From UBA1067 sp050874585 (GTDB taxonomy: Bacteria; Verrucomicrobiota; Kiritimatiellia; RFP12; UBA1067), in the NCBI GenBank assembly GCA_050874585.1, contig JBNMKZ010000002.1:1-64000 (forward strand): 64,000 nucleotides of DNA, in the 5' to 3' direction. Each line of letters starts with the position of its first letter. Positions within the stretch are counted from its first letter, which is position 1. The notes under the pieces are model-generated. The model was given only the letters and a program-made list of their open reading frames with translations, had not been told where the DNA came from and searched no databases. Both the position numbers and the translations under genes were made by a program. Shown piece after piece: positions 41,612 through 50,369 of this stretch.

Positions 41612-43846
41612 ATGCCCAAGAACACGAATAACGATAACCAACCACCGAGTCTATTTGACAACCTGGATCTTTTTAGCAAGCCAACAGGCGGAAAAGAGTC
41701 GACTCCGCCCGAACAGGCGGCGTCGAGCGGCGGTACGGCGAAGGCCGTCGCCTCCGCTGATGGTGACAAGGCGTCGCGCGTGCCGCCCTCTACGGAGGAA
41801 AAGGGCCTGACGGGTACCGGCCCGATGAAGGAACTCTACGATTTCAACTTCCGCCACTATTCGGCCTATGTCATCTGTTCCCGTGCCATTCCTGCGGTGG
41901 AGGATGGGCTGAAGCCCGTTCAGCGGCGCATCATGCACTCCCTTTGGGAAAAGGACGACGGGCGCTACACGAAGGTGGCGAACATCGTCGGTCATGCCAT
42001 GCAGTACCATCCGCATGGCGACGCGTCGATTGGCGATGCCATTGTGGTCTTGGCGAACAAGCTTTGGGGTGAGGGCAAGGGCTACCTGATTGACGGACAG
42101 GGTAACTACGGCTCCCTTTATACGGGCATGCCTCACGCGGCGACGCGTTACATTGAATGCCGTCTGACCGATTTGGCTCGCAAGGAAGTCTTCAACAAGA
42201 AGACGACGACATTCGTGCCGAATTACGATGGACGAAAGGAAGAGCCCGTCTACCTGCCGGCGAAGATACCGCTCTTGCTGATGATGGGGGCGGACGGCAT
42301 CGCGGTCGGTCTTTCGACGGCCATTCTGCCGCACAACTTCATTGAACTTCTGGAGTCTGAAATCAACCTGCTTCAGAAGAAGCCCGTTGTCCTCTATCCG
42401 GACTTCCAGTTGGGCGGCATTATGGATGTTTCCGAATACGCGGACGGGCTCGGCAAGGTCAAGGTTAGAGCCCGCATCGAGCCGGAGGACAAGTCGAAGC
42501 TTGTCATCACGGAATTGCCGTGGGGCGAGACGACCGATACGCTTTCGGCATCCATTGAGGATGCCATCAAGAAGAAAAAGGTCGCCGTTCGTAAGATTCA
42601 CGACTTGACGAGCGAGAGCGTCCGCATTGAGCTTGAACTTCAGGCGGGAGCGAGTCAGGAAAAGACGATGACGGCGCTCTATGCGTTTACGAACTGCGAG
42701 AAATCCATTGCCTCGCGTCCGATTGTGCTTGATGATGGGCGGCCGCGCCTGATGAGCGTGACGGAGATCCTGAAGAAGAACGTCGAGCGGCTCATGGCGT
42801 TGACGAAGCGCGAACAGGAGATTCGTCTCCAGGAACTGGACGACCTCTTCCATGCCCGCACGCTGGACCGCATCTTTATCGAAGAGCGCATCTACAAGCG
42901 CATTGAGAACGAGAAGACGTTTGAGGGCGTTCAGAAGACGGTGATTGACGGCTTTCGTCCTTTCCGAAAGGAGCTTCGCCGCGATGTGACGAACGAGGAT
43001 GTCGACCGTCTTCTCAAGTTGCAGATTCGCCGCATTTCGCAGTTTGACATTGACCGCAATCGCGAGGAAATCAAGGAGATTCAAGCGGAGGAACGCGAAG
43101 TCCAGGACAATCTTGTTCACCTTCGGGCGTTTGTCGTGAAGTACCTGAAGCGGCTGATTCGCGAGTACGCGAAGAAGTATCCCCGCTGTACGCGGATTGA
43201 GAAGGGGGCCTTCAAGCAGGTCGACGTCAAGGCGATTACGGCCAGCGAACTGACGATTCGCTGGGATCGCGAGAACAACTACGTCGGGTCTGGCCTGCGC
43301 GGTGGGGACGAACTCTTCAAGTGCTCTTCGCTGGACGAACTCATCTTCGTCTGGCGCGACGGCCGCTTCAAGAAGACCCAGCCGGAGGATAAGATTTTCG
43401 TCGACAAGGACCTGCTGGCCGTCCTTCGCTACGACCAGGAGAAGGATCGTGAGACGCGAGACTTCACCTGCGTCTACGAAGAGGGTGGCTATGGTTTCAG
43501 CTACATCAAGCGTTTCAGGTTCGGTGGCTTGATTCGCAACAAGGAGTACCGCCTGGCCCCGGAGAAGCCGAAGTCGAAGATTATCTTCTTCCAGGAGGGT
43601 TGCCCCGACACGCTTTACGTCAAGTTCAAGCCGGCGAAGAACCAGAAGATTCACCAGCAGTACTTCCTGCCGAAAGAGCAGGTCAAGCGTTCGGGGGCGG
43701 AGGACGGTGCGCAGGAGGTCGTCGTCATTCGCAGCGCGTCCGCCAAGGGCAAGCAGCTGACGACGAAACCGATCTCGCGCATCTCTTCGGCAAAGGGAAG
43801 TTGGTGGGACAATTCGGAGCCTCCGTCCAAGGGGATTCTTGATTAA
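41612..43846 (+). CDS. Type IIA topoisomerase subunit A (ParC/GyrA-like)
   Basis: 744 aa. Breakage-reunion subunit that cuts and rejoins DNA duplexes. A hydrophilic, Ser/Pro-rich N-terminal extension of about 70 residues precedes the winged-helix core (YSAYVICSRAIPAVEDGLKP, GHAMQYHPHGDASIGDAI). Catalytic tyrosine Y180 sits in ATRYIECRL. A long coiled-coil arm (about 460-545) follows. The C-terminal region shows no GyrA box, so ParC/topoisomerase IV A is more likely than GyrA. The GyrB/ParE partner is not adjacent. A weak ribosome site lies in the 24 nt after tRNA-Arg. Confidence 0.88.
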   Translation: MPKNTNNDNQPPSLFDNLDLFSKPTGGKESTPPEQAASSGGTAKAVASADGDKASRVPPSTEEKGLTGTGPMKELYDFNFRHYSAYVICSRAIPAVEDGLKPVQRRIMHSLWEKDDGRYTKVANIVGHAMQYHPHGDASIGDAIVVLANKLWGEGKGYLIDGQGNYGSLYTGMPHAATRYIECRLTDLARKEVFNKKTTTFVPNYDGRKEEPVYLPAKIPLLLMMGADGIAVGLSTAILPHNFIELLESEINLLQKKPVVLYPDFQLGGIMDVSEYADGLGKVKVRARIEPEDKSKLVITELPWGETTDTLSASIEDAIKKKKVAVRKIHDLTSESVRIELELQAGASQEKTMTALYAFTNCEKSIASRPIVLDDGRPRLMSVTEILKKNVERLMALTKREQEIRLQELDDLFHARTLDRIFIEERIYKRIENEKTFEGVQKTVIDGFRPFRKELRRDVTNEDVDRLLKLQIRRISQFDIDRNREEIKEIQAEEREVQDNLVHLRAFVVKYLKRLIREYAKKYPRCTRIEKGAFKQVDVKAITASELTIRWDRENNYVGSGLRGGDELFKCSSLDELIFVWRDGRFKKTQPEDKIFVDKDLLAVLRYDQEKDRETRDFTCVYEEGGYGFSYIKRFRFGGLIRNKEYRLAPEKPKSKIIFFQEGCPDTLYVKFKPAKNQKIHQQYFLPKEQVKRSGAEDGAQEVVVIRSASAKGKQLTTKPISRISSAKGSWWDNSEPPSKGILD

Positions 43847-43857
43847 GCTGGAGGCGC

Positions 43858-44763
43858 ATGAAAAAGGGAAAGGTTGCCGTCAATGTCGAGTATGGTGCGC
43901 TCAGGTTCTTTTGCGGGCTTGTCAATGTCGTGCCGTACCGTCTGGCGATGGCGGCGGCGCATGGACTGGCGATTCTGCTCTTTGATGTCTTTCGCTTCAA
44001 GCGGACGCGGACGCTGTCGCGCATCCGCTCGGTCTTTCCCGAGAAGAGTGAACGCGAAGCTGCCGCGATAGCGCGGCAGTCGTTGACGAATGTGCTTCAG
44101 TCCGCCGTCGAGATGATGCGGGCCGCCAAACTGACGCGCTCGTGGATGGATCGCCATGTCAAGGACGGGCGGCTTTATAAGGATCGCCTGCAGGCCCTGG
44201 TTGACGAAGGTCGCGGTGTTGTCATCATGGTGCCGCATTCGGGCAACTGGTACATGGCCGCCTGGTCGATGGCGCGGTATGGCCTGCCGCTTTTCGCCAT
44301 TGCCGCGCGCCAGCGCAATCCGAAGGTCGATGCGTGGATGAAGCGGCAGTACGGGGATATTGAAGTTCTTGATCGTGACGAGAAGTCGACGCTCGTCAAG
44401 ATTAAGGAGAAGTTGCAGGCGGGTCGTGCGTTCGCCATCCTGCCCGATTTGCGTGTGCGGACGAAGGATGTCGCGGCGGATTTTCTCGGAGGTACGGCGA
44501 ACGTGAGCCATGCGGGGGCGATGTTCGCCGTCAAGTGTGGTTCGCCGATTGTCGTGGCGGCTATGCATCGTGAGGGAAGGCAACATGTCTTCAACCATAT
44601 CGCGACCTTGCGTCCGAATCCTGCGGCCCCCGATGCGAAGGAAGAGGCGCGTCGGTTGACGCGGGAGGTCCTCTCGCTCCTGGATGGAGAGGTCCGTTCA
44701 CGTCCCGGGGAATGGTTCTGGTTCAACAAGCGCTGGATTCTTGAGCCGGTTCAGTCCCGATAG
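43858..44763 (+). CDS. LpxL-like lipid A/glycolipid acyltransferase
   Basis: 301 aa. Lysophospholipid acyltransferase family of the HtrB/LpxL type, inner-membrane face. An N-terminal hydrophobic anchor lies at about 12-40. The catalytic block reads VIMVPHSGNWYMAAWSMARYG: the histidine of the HX4(D/E) motif is kept, but the acidic residue is tyrosine. A later block is ILPDLRVRTKDVAADFLGG, then ANVSHAGAMFAVKCGSPIV. Such enzymes occur next to aryl-polyene and flexirubin genes as well as in lipid A synthesis. Starts 11 nt after the topoisomerase gene. Confidence 0.78.
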   Translation: MKKGKVAVNVEYGALRFFCGLVNVVPYRLAMAAAHGLAILLFDVFRFKRTRTLSRIRSVFPEKSEREAAAIARQSLTNVLQSAVEMMRAAKLTRSWMDRHVKDGRLYKDRLQALVDEGRGVVIMVPHSGNWYMAAWSMARYGLPLFAIAARQRNPKVDAWMKRQYGDIEVLDRDEKSTLVKIKEKLQAGRAFAILPDLRVRTKDVAADFLGGTANVSHAGAMFAVKCGSPIVVAAMHREGRQHVFNHIATLRPNPAAPDAKEEARRLTREVLSLLDGEVRSRPGEWFWFNKRWILEPVQSR

Positions 44764-44775
44764 GGAAACGGATTT

Positions 44776-44784
44776 TGGTATAAT
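44776..44784 (+). promoter_or_regulatory. Extended -10 promoter of the aryl-polyene-like operon
   Basis: TGGTATAAT, ending 10 nt before ATG 44795 and without a Shine-Dalgarno sequence, so the first gene of the operon is of the leaderless type. Confidence 0.7.
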
Positions 44785-44794
44785 ACGCACCGAT

Positions 44795-45283
44795 ATGGCG
44801 GATAGCGAACAGACAACCGAAGCGTTTCCCACACTTGCCGAACTGTTGCCCCAGGCGAAGCCCATGATCCTTCTGACGGATTATGAGCCGCCTGCGGCGG
44901 ACGGCTCGGTGACGGCGTTCGTCGACATTGACGCGGAGTCGCCGTTCTTTGATGCGACTCAGGGGGGCGTTCCCGGCTGTGTGAGCCTGGAGTACATGGC
45001 CCAGACCATGGCTCTTTGCACGGGGTTGCACCGTCGTCGGCAGGGGCTAAGGCCTAAGCTTGGCTTTGTGCTCGGTTCGCGGCGGTTGGAGATTTCGATT
45101 CCTCTGTTCGTGCCAGGGTGTCGGTATTGCGTCCGCGTGTCGTGCGTCTATACGGACGAGTCCTTCGGTTCGTTTGACTGTGAGATTCGTGGTCCGGCGG
45201 GGGATGTCGTCGCCAAGGCTCAGATGACGGCCTTTCAGCCAGAGGATGACATGACGCCTGAAATGATGAAGGAATATCGATAG
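44795..45283 (+). CDS. Hotdog-fold 3-hydroxyacyl-ACP dehydratase (ApeP-like)
   Basis: 162 aa from ATG 44795, just after the -10 box; the frame stays open upstream. A FabZ-like single hotdog domain. The segment GGVPGCVSLEYMAQTMAL matches the PG...E..AQ core with catalytic glutamate in LEYMAQ. The FabZ histidine (HFPxxP) is not evident (SPFFDATQ). The short hydrophilic N-terminus and position before ketosynthase and reductase genes resemble ApeP of aryl-polyene clusters. Expected to dehydrate beta-hydroxyacyl intermediates. Confidence 0.75.
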   Translation: MADSEQTTEAFPTLAELLPQAKPMILLTDYEPPAADGSVTAFVDIDAESPFFDATQGGVPGCVSLEYMAQTMALCTGLHRRRQGLRPKLGFVLGSRRLEISIPLFVPGCRYCVRVSCVYTDESFGSFDCEIRGPAGDVVAKAQMTAFQPEDDMTPEMMKEYR

Positions 45284-45301
45284 GAATGGAGGGTGTGAGG
45301 T

Positions 45302-46525
45302 ATGCGTAGAGTCGTGGTGACGGGTCGGGGTGTCGTCAGTTCGCTTGGGTTTTCGGCCGATGCGGCTTTTGAGCGTCTTCGGACACCTGTGAACTGCGTG
45401 AAGGTTTCGGAAGATCTTGCAACTTATCGGGGCCTTCAGACGCGGCTGTGGGCGCCTTCGAACTTCCAGCGTCCGCCGGAATACACGCGAAAGGTCATCC
45501 GGACGATGAGCCCGGTCTCGATTCTCGCGCTGAATGCGACGGAGCAGGCGTTGAGGGAGGCGGGGCTTGAGGGCGATCCGATTGTGAAGAGCGGACGGCT
45601 CGGCGTTGCCTACGGATCCTGCTCGGGGGGCATTGACGCGTGTGCGGACTTCTTCTCCATCGTCAAGGATCATGAAGTTCGCAATGTGACGAGTTCGACC
45701 TACATCAAGATGATGCCGCAGACGACGGCGGTGAACCTTTCGGTCCACTTCGGAACAACGGGGCGGATTCTGCCGACGGGTACGGCCTGCACGTCGGGTT
45801 CGCTGGCCATTGGCGAGGCGTATGAGGCGATTGCCTTCGGCAAACAGGATGTGATGATTGCCGGGGGTGCGGAAGAGTTCAGCGTGACACAGGTCTCGGT
45901 CTTTGACACGCTCTTTGCGACTTCGCGGCGGAATGACGAGCCGCAGGCAACGCCGCGCGCCTTTGACAAGAACCGTGACGGACTAGTCATTGGCGATGGC
46001 GCGGGTACGCTGATTCTGGAGGAGCGCGACCGGGCGATTGCGCGTGGGGCGAAGATTTACGCCGAGGTCGTTGGCTTCGGCATCAACACGGACGGCCGGC
46101 ATGTGACGCAGCCGAATGCCGAGACGATGGCCATCGCCCTCAAGCTGGCACTGGAAGATGCCGGACTTTCTTCGTCTGCCATTGGGTATGTGAACGCCCA
46201 CGGCACCGCGACCGACCTCGGGGACATTGCCGAGGGCACGGCCACGCAGTCCGTCTTCGGGCCTGGTAAGGTCCCGGTCAGCACGATTAAGGGCTATACG
46301 GGGCATACGCTTGGGGCGTGTGGGGCGATTGAGGCCGTCATGACAATAGGCATGATGAATGCGGACTGGTACGCGCCGAACCTGAATCTGACCGAACCCG
46401 ATCCGCGCTGCGGCGAGCACGACTTCATCACGGGGGCGGGGCGGTCGTTCTCGTCCGACTACGTGATGTCGAACAACTTCGCCTTTGGCGGTGTGAACAC
46501 CTCGCTGATTTTCCGCCGCGTATGA
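45302..46525 (+). CDS. Beta-ketoacyl-ACP synthase (FabF/ApeO/ApeR-like)
   Basis: 407 aa. Condensing enzyme. The complete Cys-His-His triad is C163 (GTACTSGSLA), H300 (VNAHGTATDLGD) and H335 (KGYTGHTLGACG). Thiolase fold, length normal for FabF. GGAGGGTGTGAGG precedes the ATG. In this operon it would extend acyl or polyene chains with the dehydratase and reductase encoded on either side. ATGA overlap with the next gene. It could be a housekeeping FabF, but the gene neighbourhood argues for a specialised pathway. Confidence 0.88.
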   Translation: MRRVVVTGRGVVSSLGFSADAAFERLRTPVNCVKVSEDLATYRGLQTRLWAPSNFQRPPEYTRKVIRTMSPVSILALNATEQALREAGLEGDPIVKSGRLGVAYGSCSGGIDACADFFSIVKDHEVRNVTSSTYIKMMPQTTAVNLSVHFGTTGRILPTGTACTSGSLAIGEAYEAIAFGKQDVMIAGGAEEFSVTQVSVFDTLFATSRRNDEPQATPRAFDKNRDGLVIGDGAGTLILEERDRAIARGAKIYAEVVGFGINTDGRHVTQPNAETMAIALKLALEDAGLSSSAIGYVNAHGTATDLGDIAEGTATQSVFGPGKVPVSTIKGYTGHTLGACGAIEAVMTIGMMNADWYAPNLNLTEPDPRCGEHDFITGAGRSFSSDYVMSNNFAFGGVNTSLIFRRV

Positions 46526-47112
46526 CAAGCACCATCTATCTTTCGGCTTTTGCGGTGTTGCCGTCGGGTGAGGCCCCGGACGTGTCGTTCGTGCCGCCCC
46601 TCGTCCGTCGTCGCCTGTCGCCCTTGCAAAAAATCTACTTCGCCTTGGCGCATGTGGCGGAAACGACCCCTGCGGCTTCGTCGGTCTTTGCAACACGAGA
46701 TGGGGAGGACGCCTTTACGCGGCGGATTGTCTCCGCCTTCAACGAGGACGGATCGGTCTCGCCCCATCTGTTCAGTGCCTCCGTCTACAATGCCGCGCCC
46801 GGACTTTGGAGCGTCTTCACGAAGAACCGTGCGCCCTATACTTCCATTGCGGCGGATGCCGATACGATTGAGTGCGGACTGTTGGAGTCGTTGAAAAACG
46901 CGGCTTCAACGCTTTTCGTCTATGCGGAAGAGACGAATGGTGGCTACGGCGCGGCGGTCTTGTTCTCGCGCACGGCGGGAACGCGTCGACTCGTGGTCTC
47001 GCCTGGGGACGCTTCGCGGCCGCCGCTGACATTCCAGGCCTTGTCCGATTTTCTTTCGGGCGCATCCCGGCAGCTGGCTGGGCGTTGGGTGACGCTTTGC
47101 GACGACGAATGA
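46522..47112 (+). CDS. Beta-ketoacyl synthase-like protein without catalytic residues
   Basis: 196 aa. Resembles the beta-ketoacyl-synthase-like N-terminal domain proteins of aryl-polyene clusters: IYLSAFAVLPSG, PLVRRRLSPLQKIYFALAHV and LFSASVYNAAPGLWSVFTKN. The thiolase cysteine is replaced (SVYNAAPG) and the C-terminal half of a ketosynthase is missing, so it is probably a chain-length-factor-like or regulatory partner of the 407-aa synthase. Starts and ends in ATGA overlaps, so stoichiometric synthesis is likely. The name is by pattern and context. Confidence 0.65.
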   Translation: MTSTIYLSAFAVLPSGEAPDVSFVPPLVRRRLSPLQKIYFALAHVAETTPAASSVFATRDGEDAFTRRIVSAFNEDGSVSPHLFSASVYNAAPGLWSVFTKNRAPYTSIAADADTIECGLLESLKNAASTLFVYAEETNGGYGAAVLFSRTAGTRRLVVSPGDASRPPLTFQALSDFLSGASRQLAGRWVTLCDDE

Positions 47113-47840
47113 GCGCGAAAGCCGTCATTCGCGGCGGTCTGTCGCTGGCGTTGTTCGTCGTCTTTGGCGTGGGGGCGGTGCTCATGACCCCGCTGATGCT
47201 TGTGCTGCGCCGCCCTGAATCGTGCCAGCCGCTTGTCCGATTCGCCTGGCGGCCATTGTTGGGACTCTTCATTCTCTTTCGCCTGATGCGCGTGGACACG
47301 TCCAATTTGGGGCCGATTAGGGGATCGGTCATTGCGATGAACCACCCGTCGCTGATTGATGTCGTCGTCCTTTCGGTCCTTCTGCCGCGAACGCTTTACG
47401 TGGCCAAGCACGCGCTTCGGTCGAATCCAATTGTCGCGGCCATCGTGCGGCACACCTCGTTGCCGGACGATGCGAACCTGCCGAACGCGGCGGCCCCTTA
47501 CCTGGAGAAGGGGTGGAACGTGCTCATCTTTCCCGAGGGGACGCGCTCACCGGCCGAGGGCGGACTTCGTCCCCTGCACCGTGGCGCGGCGCAATTGGCC
47601 TTGCGTACGGGGTCTCCCCTCGTGTGCATCGGGCTGTTCGTCTCGCGGCGGATACTTGGAAAGGGGCAACCGCCTTGGGATCTTGGTTCGAAAACGGTTC
47701 GCTACTCGCTTGTCGCCGATTGTCCGGCCCCGGTGGCGGCGGCGCAGGGCGAGAGCCTTCACGCGGCGGCACGGCGGGTGACGGAGTCCATTGCGCGGCG
47801 GCTTGAACGGCTGATGGCGCAGGCAAAGGAGATGACATGA
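47109..47840 (+). CDS. 1-acyl-sn-glycerol-3-phosphate acyltransferase-like (PlsC family)
   Basis: 243 aa from ATG 47109 overlapping the previous stop. N-terminal membrane segment at about 8-33. The acyltransferase motif is NHPSLID (HX4D complete), the glycerol-phosphate-binding block FPEGTRSPAEGG, and the later VCIGLFV strand. It transfers an acyl chain from ACP or CoA to a lipid or polar acceptor at the membrane. Within this operon it may load the polyene or acyl product onto a lipid (inference). ATGA overlap with the reductase gene. Confidence 0.85.
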   Translation: MSAKAVIRGGLSLALFVVFGVGAVLMTPLMLVLRRPESCQPLVRFAWRPLLGLFILFRLMRVDTSNLGPIRGSVIAMNHPSLIDVVVLSVLLPRTLYVAKHALRSNPIVAAIVRHTSLPDDANLPNAAAPYLEKGWNVLIFPEGTRSPAEGGLRPLHRGAAQLALRTGSPLVCIGLFVSRRILGKGQPPWDLGSKTVRYSLVADCPAPVAAAQGESLHAAARRVTESIARRLERLMAQAKEMT

Positions 47841-48571
47841 TGAAACGTGTACTGGTGACGGGTTCGTCCCGTGGAATTGGCAGGGCGGTTGCGCTTCGGC
47901 TGGCAAAAGACGGCTTCGCCATCGTGACGCATGCCGTGCGCAACCTGGACGCGGCACGCGCGACGGCGGCCGAATGTGCCGCGATTTCTGGCCAGCCCGA
48001 GCAGGCGGCCCTTGCCTTCGACCTGTCCGATCGTGCGGCCGTTGCGGCTGCGATTGAGGCGGACATCGCGGCAAATGGTCCCTATTTCGGTGTCGTCGCC
48101 AATGCGGGTGTGAATGCCGATGCCCCGTTCCCCGTTCTGGAGGGTGACCTGTGGGATCGGGTCATCGATACGGATCTCACCGGGCTTTACAATGTCCTGA
48201 AGCCAATCGTCATGCCCATGATTTCGGGACGGATTCGCGGCCGCATCGTGACGCTTTCCTCCGTCAGTGGCCTTGTCGGCAACCGTGGGCAGGTCAACTA
48301 TTCGGCGGCCAAGGCTGGTGTTATTGGTGCAACCAAGGCACTGGCGGTCGAGTTGGCCAAGCGCGGCATTACGGTGAACGCCGTCGCACCCGGTGTGATT
48401 GAGACGGAAATGGCAGAGTCGATTGAATTTCGGGACGAGGTGAAGGCCGCCATTCCCATGCGGCGGTTCGGCACGCCGGAGGAGGTGGCGGGCGTTGTCG
48501 CATTCCTCTTCTCCCCCGAGGCGGCCTATGTGACGCGCCAGGTCATTTCAGTGAACGGCGGACTCTTTTGA
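47837..48571 (+). CDS. 3-oxoacyl-ACP reductase (FabG/ApeQ-like SDR)
   Basis: 244 aa. Short-chain dehydrogenase. Cofactor motif GSSRGIG, NAG in VVANAGVNAD, and catalytic S...YxxxK in LSSVSGLVGNRGQVNYSAAK. C-terminal FGTPEEVAGVVAFLFSPEAAYVTRQVISVNGG is FabG-like. Reduces beta-ketoacyl-ACP with NADPH. Its stop is embedded in TTGA with the next start. Confidence 0.9.
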   Translation: MMKRVLVTGSSRGIGRAVALRLAKDGFAIVTHAVRNLDAARATAAECAAISGQPEQAALAFDLSDRAAVAAAIEADIAANGPYFGVVANAGVNADAPFPVLEGDLWDRVIDTDLTGLYNVLKPIVMPMISGRIRGRIVTLSSVSGLVGNRGQVNYSAAKAGVIGATKALAVELAKRGITVNAVAPGVIETEMAESIEFRDEVKAAIPMRRFGTPEEVAGVVAFLFSPEAAYVTRQVISVNGGLF

Positions 48572-49254
48572 GCGAGGCGCTTCCATCGACGGCGGCCGTT
48601 GTGCCGGTCTTCAATCCCGAACCGGGACTCGCGGCACTTTGCGCGGCACTTTGCGCGGCGTTCCCCGTGGTAATCGTCGTCAACGATGGTAGCGTGGAGA
48701 ATGTGACGGACTTCGAAAAGTTGCCGCGTGCCGTCGTCCGCGTGAACCATCCGGTCAATCGGGGTAAGGGGCGGGCCATCAAGACGGCGCTTTCGTGGCT
48801 GATGGAGCATCGTCCCGACATCCAGACGGCGGTCTTCGTCGATGGGGACGGACAGCACCGCATCGAGGACGTCCAGACCGTCGCCGCGCACACGGGCGCA
48901 CATTCATGCGTAACGTTTGGCGTAAGGAACTTTCATGGAAAGGACGTGCCATTCCGCAGCTGGTGGGGGAATGCCTGGACGGCTTGGGAGGTCCGGCTTG
49001 CGTTCGGTTTTCGGCTTGATGACACCCAAACGGGGCTTCGGGCGATTCCTTCGCGGCTGTTCCCATCCCTGCTGTCCATGCCGGGCGAGCGCTTTGAGTA
49101 CGAGGCGCGGCTCTTCCGCCTGTTGCGACGCTTGCACGAGCCGATAGAGCAGGTTTCCATCCGAACCGTCTATATCGCGGGAAATCGGGCATCGCACTTT
49201 CGCCCCCTGCGGGATACGCTTCTGACGCAGGCGGCACTTTTCTTTGACTTTTAA
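48568..49254 (+). CDS. GT2 family glycosyltransferase (dolichol-phosphate-mannose-synthase-like)
   Basis: 228 aa, probable TTG start overlapping the reductase stop. GT-A fold: AVVPVFNPEPGL, VVIVVNDGS, VNHPVNRGKGRAIKTALSW, the DxD motif in VFVDGDGQHRIED, and DTQTGLRAIP with the later ERFEYEARLF. It uses a nucleotide sugar and probably a lipid acceptor. Aryl-polyene and flexirubin clusters often encode a GT2/acyltransferase pair, matching this enzyme with the LpxL-like protein. No membrane segments. Confidence 0.8.
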   Translation: MSEALPSTAAVVPVFNPEPGLAALCAALCAAFPVVIVVNDGSVENVTDFEKLPRAVVRVNHPVNRGKGRAIKTALSWLMEHRPDIQTAVFVDGDGQHRIEDVQTVAAHTGAHSCVTFGVRNFHGKDVPFRSWWGNAWTAWEVRLAFGFRLDDTQTGLRAIPSRLFPSLLSMPGERFEYEARLFRLLRRLHEPIEQVSIRTVYIAGNRASHFRPLRDTLLTQAALFFDF

Positions 49255-49272
49255 TTTAAAGGAGATGGACAA

Positions 49273-50265
49273 ATGAGAGACGTGGCATTTACGTGTGATG
49301 ACAATGGCGCGAAGTTCTTCCGGGTGGCGGTCTGGTCGCTGCTCTCCAACTATCGGGGCACGGAGCCGATTCGCGTCAATGTTCTGGTCGGTTTCGGCGG
49401 ACACAGTGCGGAGAACCGTCGTCTTCTGGAGGAGGTCGTCGCGCACTTTCCCGGAACGCTCGTGCGGTATGTGGATGTCGAGCCAGCGGTGAAGCCCTAT
49501 GCGGATTTGATTATGAACCGCGCCAATTCCCGCTGGAATATCTTTACGTGGACGCCTATCTTCGGGCCTGATCTTCTGGACGATGTGAAGGGGAACCTCA
49601 TTCACTTCGACATCGACCTCCTCTTCAACGCGGACATCTCGCCGCTCTTCGAGATGGAGTTGGGCGACAAGCTTTTCGCCATTGCCTACGAGTACAACTA
49701 TCTGCCGGGGTCGAAGCACAACGCCGTTTGGGATGACGGCATTCTGCCGCCGTCGGTCGAGCGTTACTTCAATACGGGCGTAGTTGTCTTCAATACGCAG
49801 AAGTGCCGCGAGGAGCAGACGGCGCGGCACATTGTCGAGTGGTATCGGGCGCATTACGAGATTGCCGATCGCATTGAGCAGGATGCCTACAACGCACTCT
49901 ACTGGAACCACGTCGCCGTGCTGCCCGTGAAATGGAATCTGCACGACCGCCAGCTGAAGTACTTCGCCTCGGGCGATCTCGCGCAGAAGTACTGGTTCGG
50001 GAATCCGCCGCGCGAGTGCCTTGAGGCGGCGTTGAATCCGTGCATCCTTCACTTTTGGGGACCGAAGAAACCGTGGAAGCCATCACACCGTCCCTATCGC
50101 AAACTCTACCACAAGGCCATGCGGGCCGTCGGACTGACACCGCCCCGTGAACCGCTCCTCGCGCCGTACTACAATCTCGTCAACGCCATTCATCTTGCGA
50201 AGATTCGCCGCCGCTACCGTCGGTTGTTGCAGTTGGAGGGCGTCATGCCATCTCGCGCCAACTAG
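49273..50265 (+). CDS. GT8 family glycosyltransferase
   Basis: 330 aa, AAAGGAG site 7 nt before ATG. GT-A fold with DxD in IHFDIDLLFNADISPL, RYFNTGVVVFNTQKC and a C-terminal ILHFWGPKKPWK, all typical of the GT8 family (glucosyl/galactosyltransferases of LPS and related glycans). A basic tail (IRRRYRRLLQ) may contact membrane. 18 nt behind the GT2 gene, so probably the last gene of the operon. Acceptor unknown. Confidence 0.87.
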   Translation: MRDVAFTCDDNGAKFFRVAVWSLLSNYRGTEPIRVNVLVGFGGHSAENRRLLEEVVAHFPGTLVRYVDVEPAVKPYADLIMNRANSRWNIFTWTPIFGPDLLDDVKGNLIHFDIDLLFNADISPLFEMELGDKLFAIAYEYNYLPGSKHNAVWDDGILPPSVERYFNTGVVVFNTQKCREEQTARHIVEWYRAHYEIADRIEQDAYNALYWNHVAVLPVKWNLHDRQLKYFASGDLAQKYWFGNPPRECLEAALNPCILHFWGPKKPWKPSHRPYRKLYHKAMRAVGLTPPREPLLAPYYNLVNAIHLAKIRRRYRRLLQLEGVMPSRAN

Positions 50266-50281
50266 TCAATGAGGCGAACCT

Positions 50282-50369
50282 TGCGCACCACAGGACGCTG
50301 AGATGCGCACGACGGAAGCCCAGGATGCGCAGGAGTCGGCTGTGCCGTGCGCATCGGTGCGGGCGCGGC
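50282..50369. repeat. 22-bp-periodic array (array 3, TGCGCA cores)
   Basis: TGCGCA occurs at 50282, 50304, 50326 and 50348, exactly 22 bp apart, with the other 16 bp of each unit unrelated. Begins 17 bp after the GT8 stop. Confidence 0.7.

Noticed and set aside
46872..47108. Upstream extension of the PlsC-type acyltransferase
   Set aside because: It overlaps the ketosynthase-like gene in another frame; ATG 47109 in the ATGA overlap begins with the expected membrane segment.
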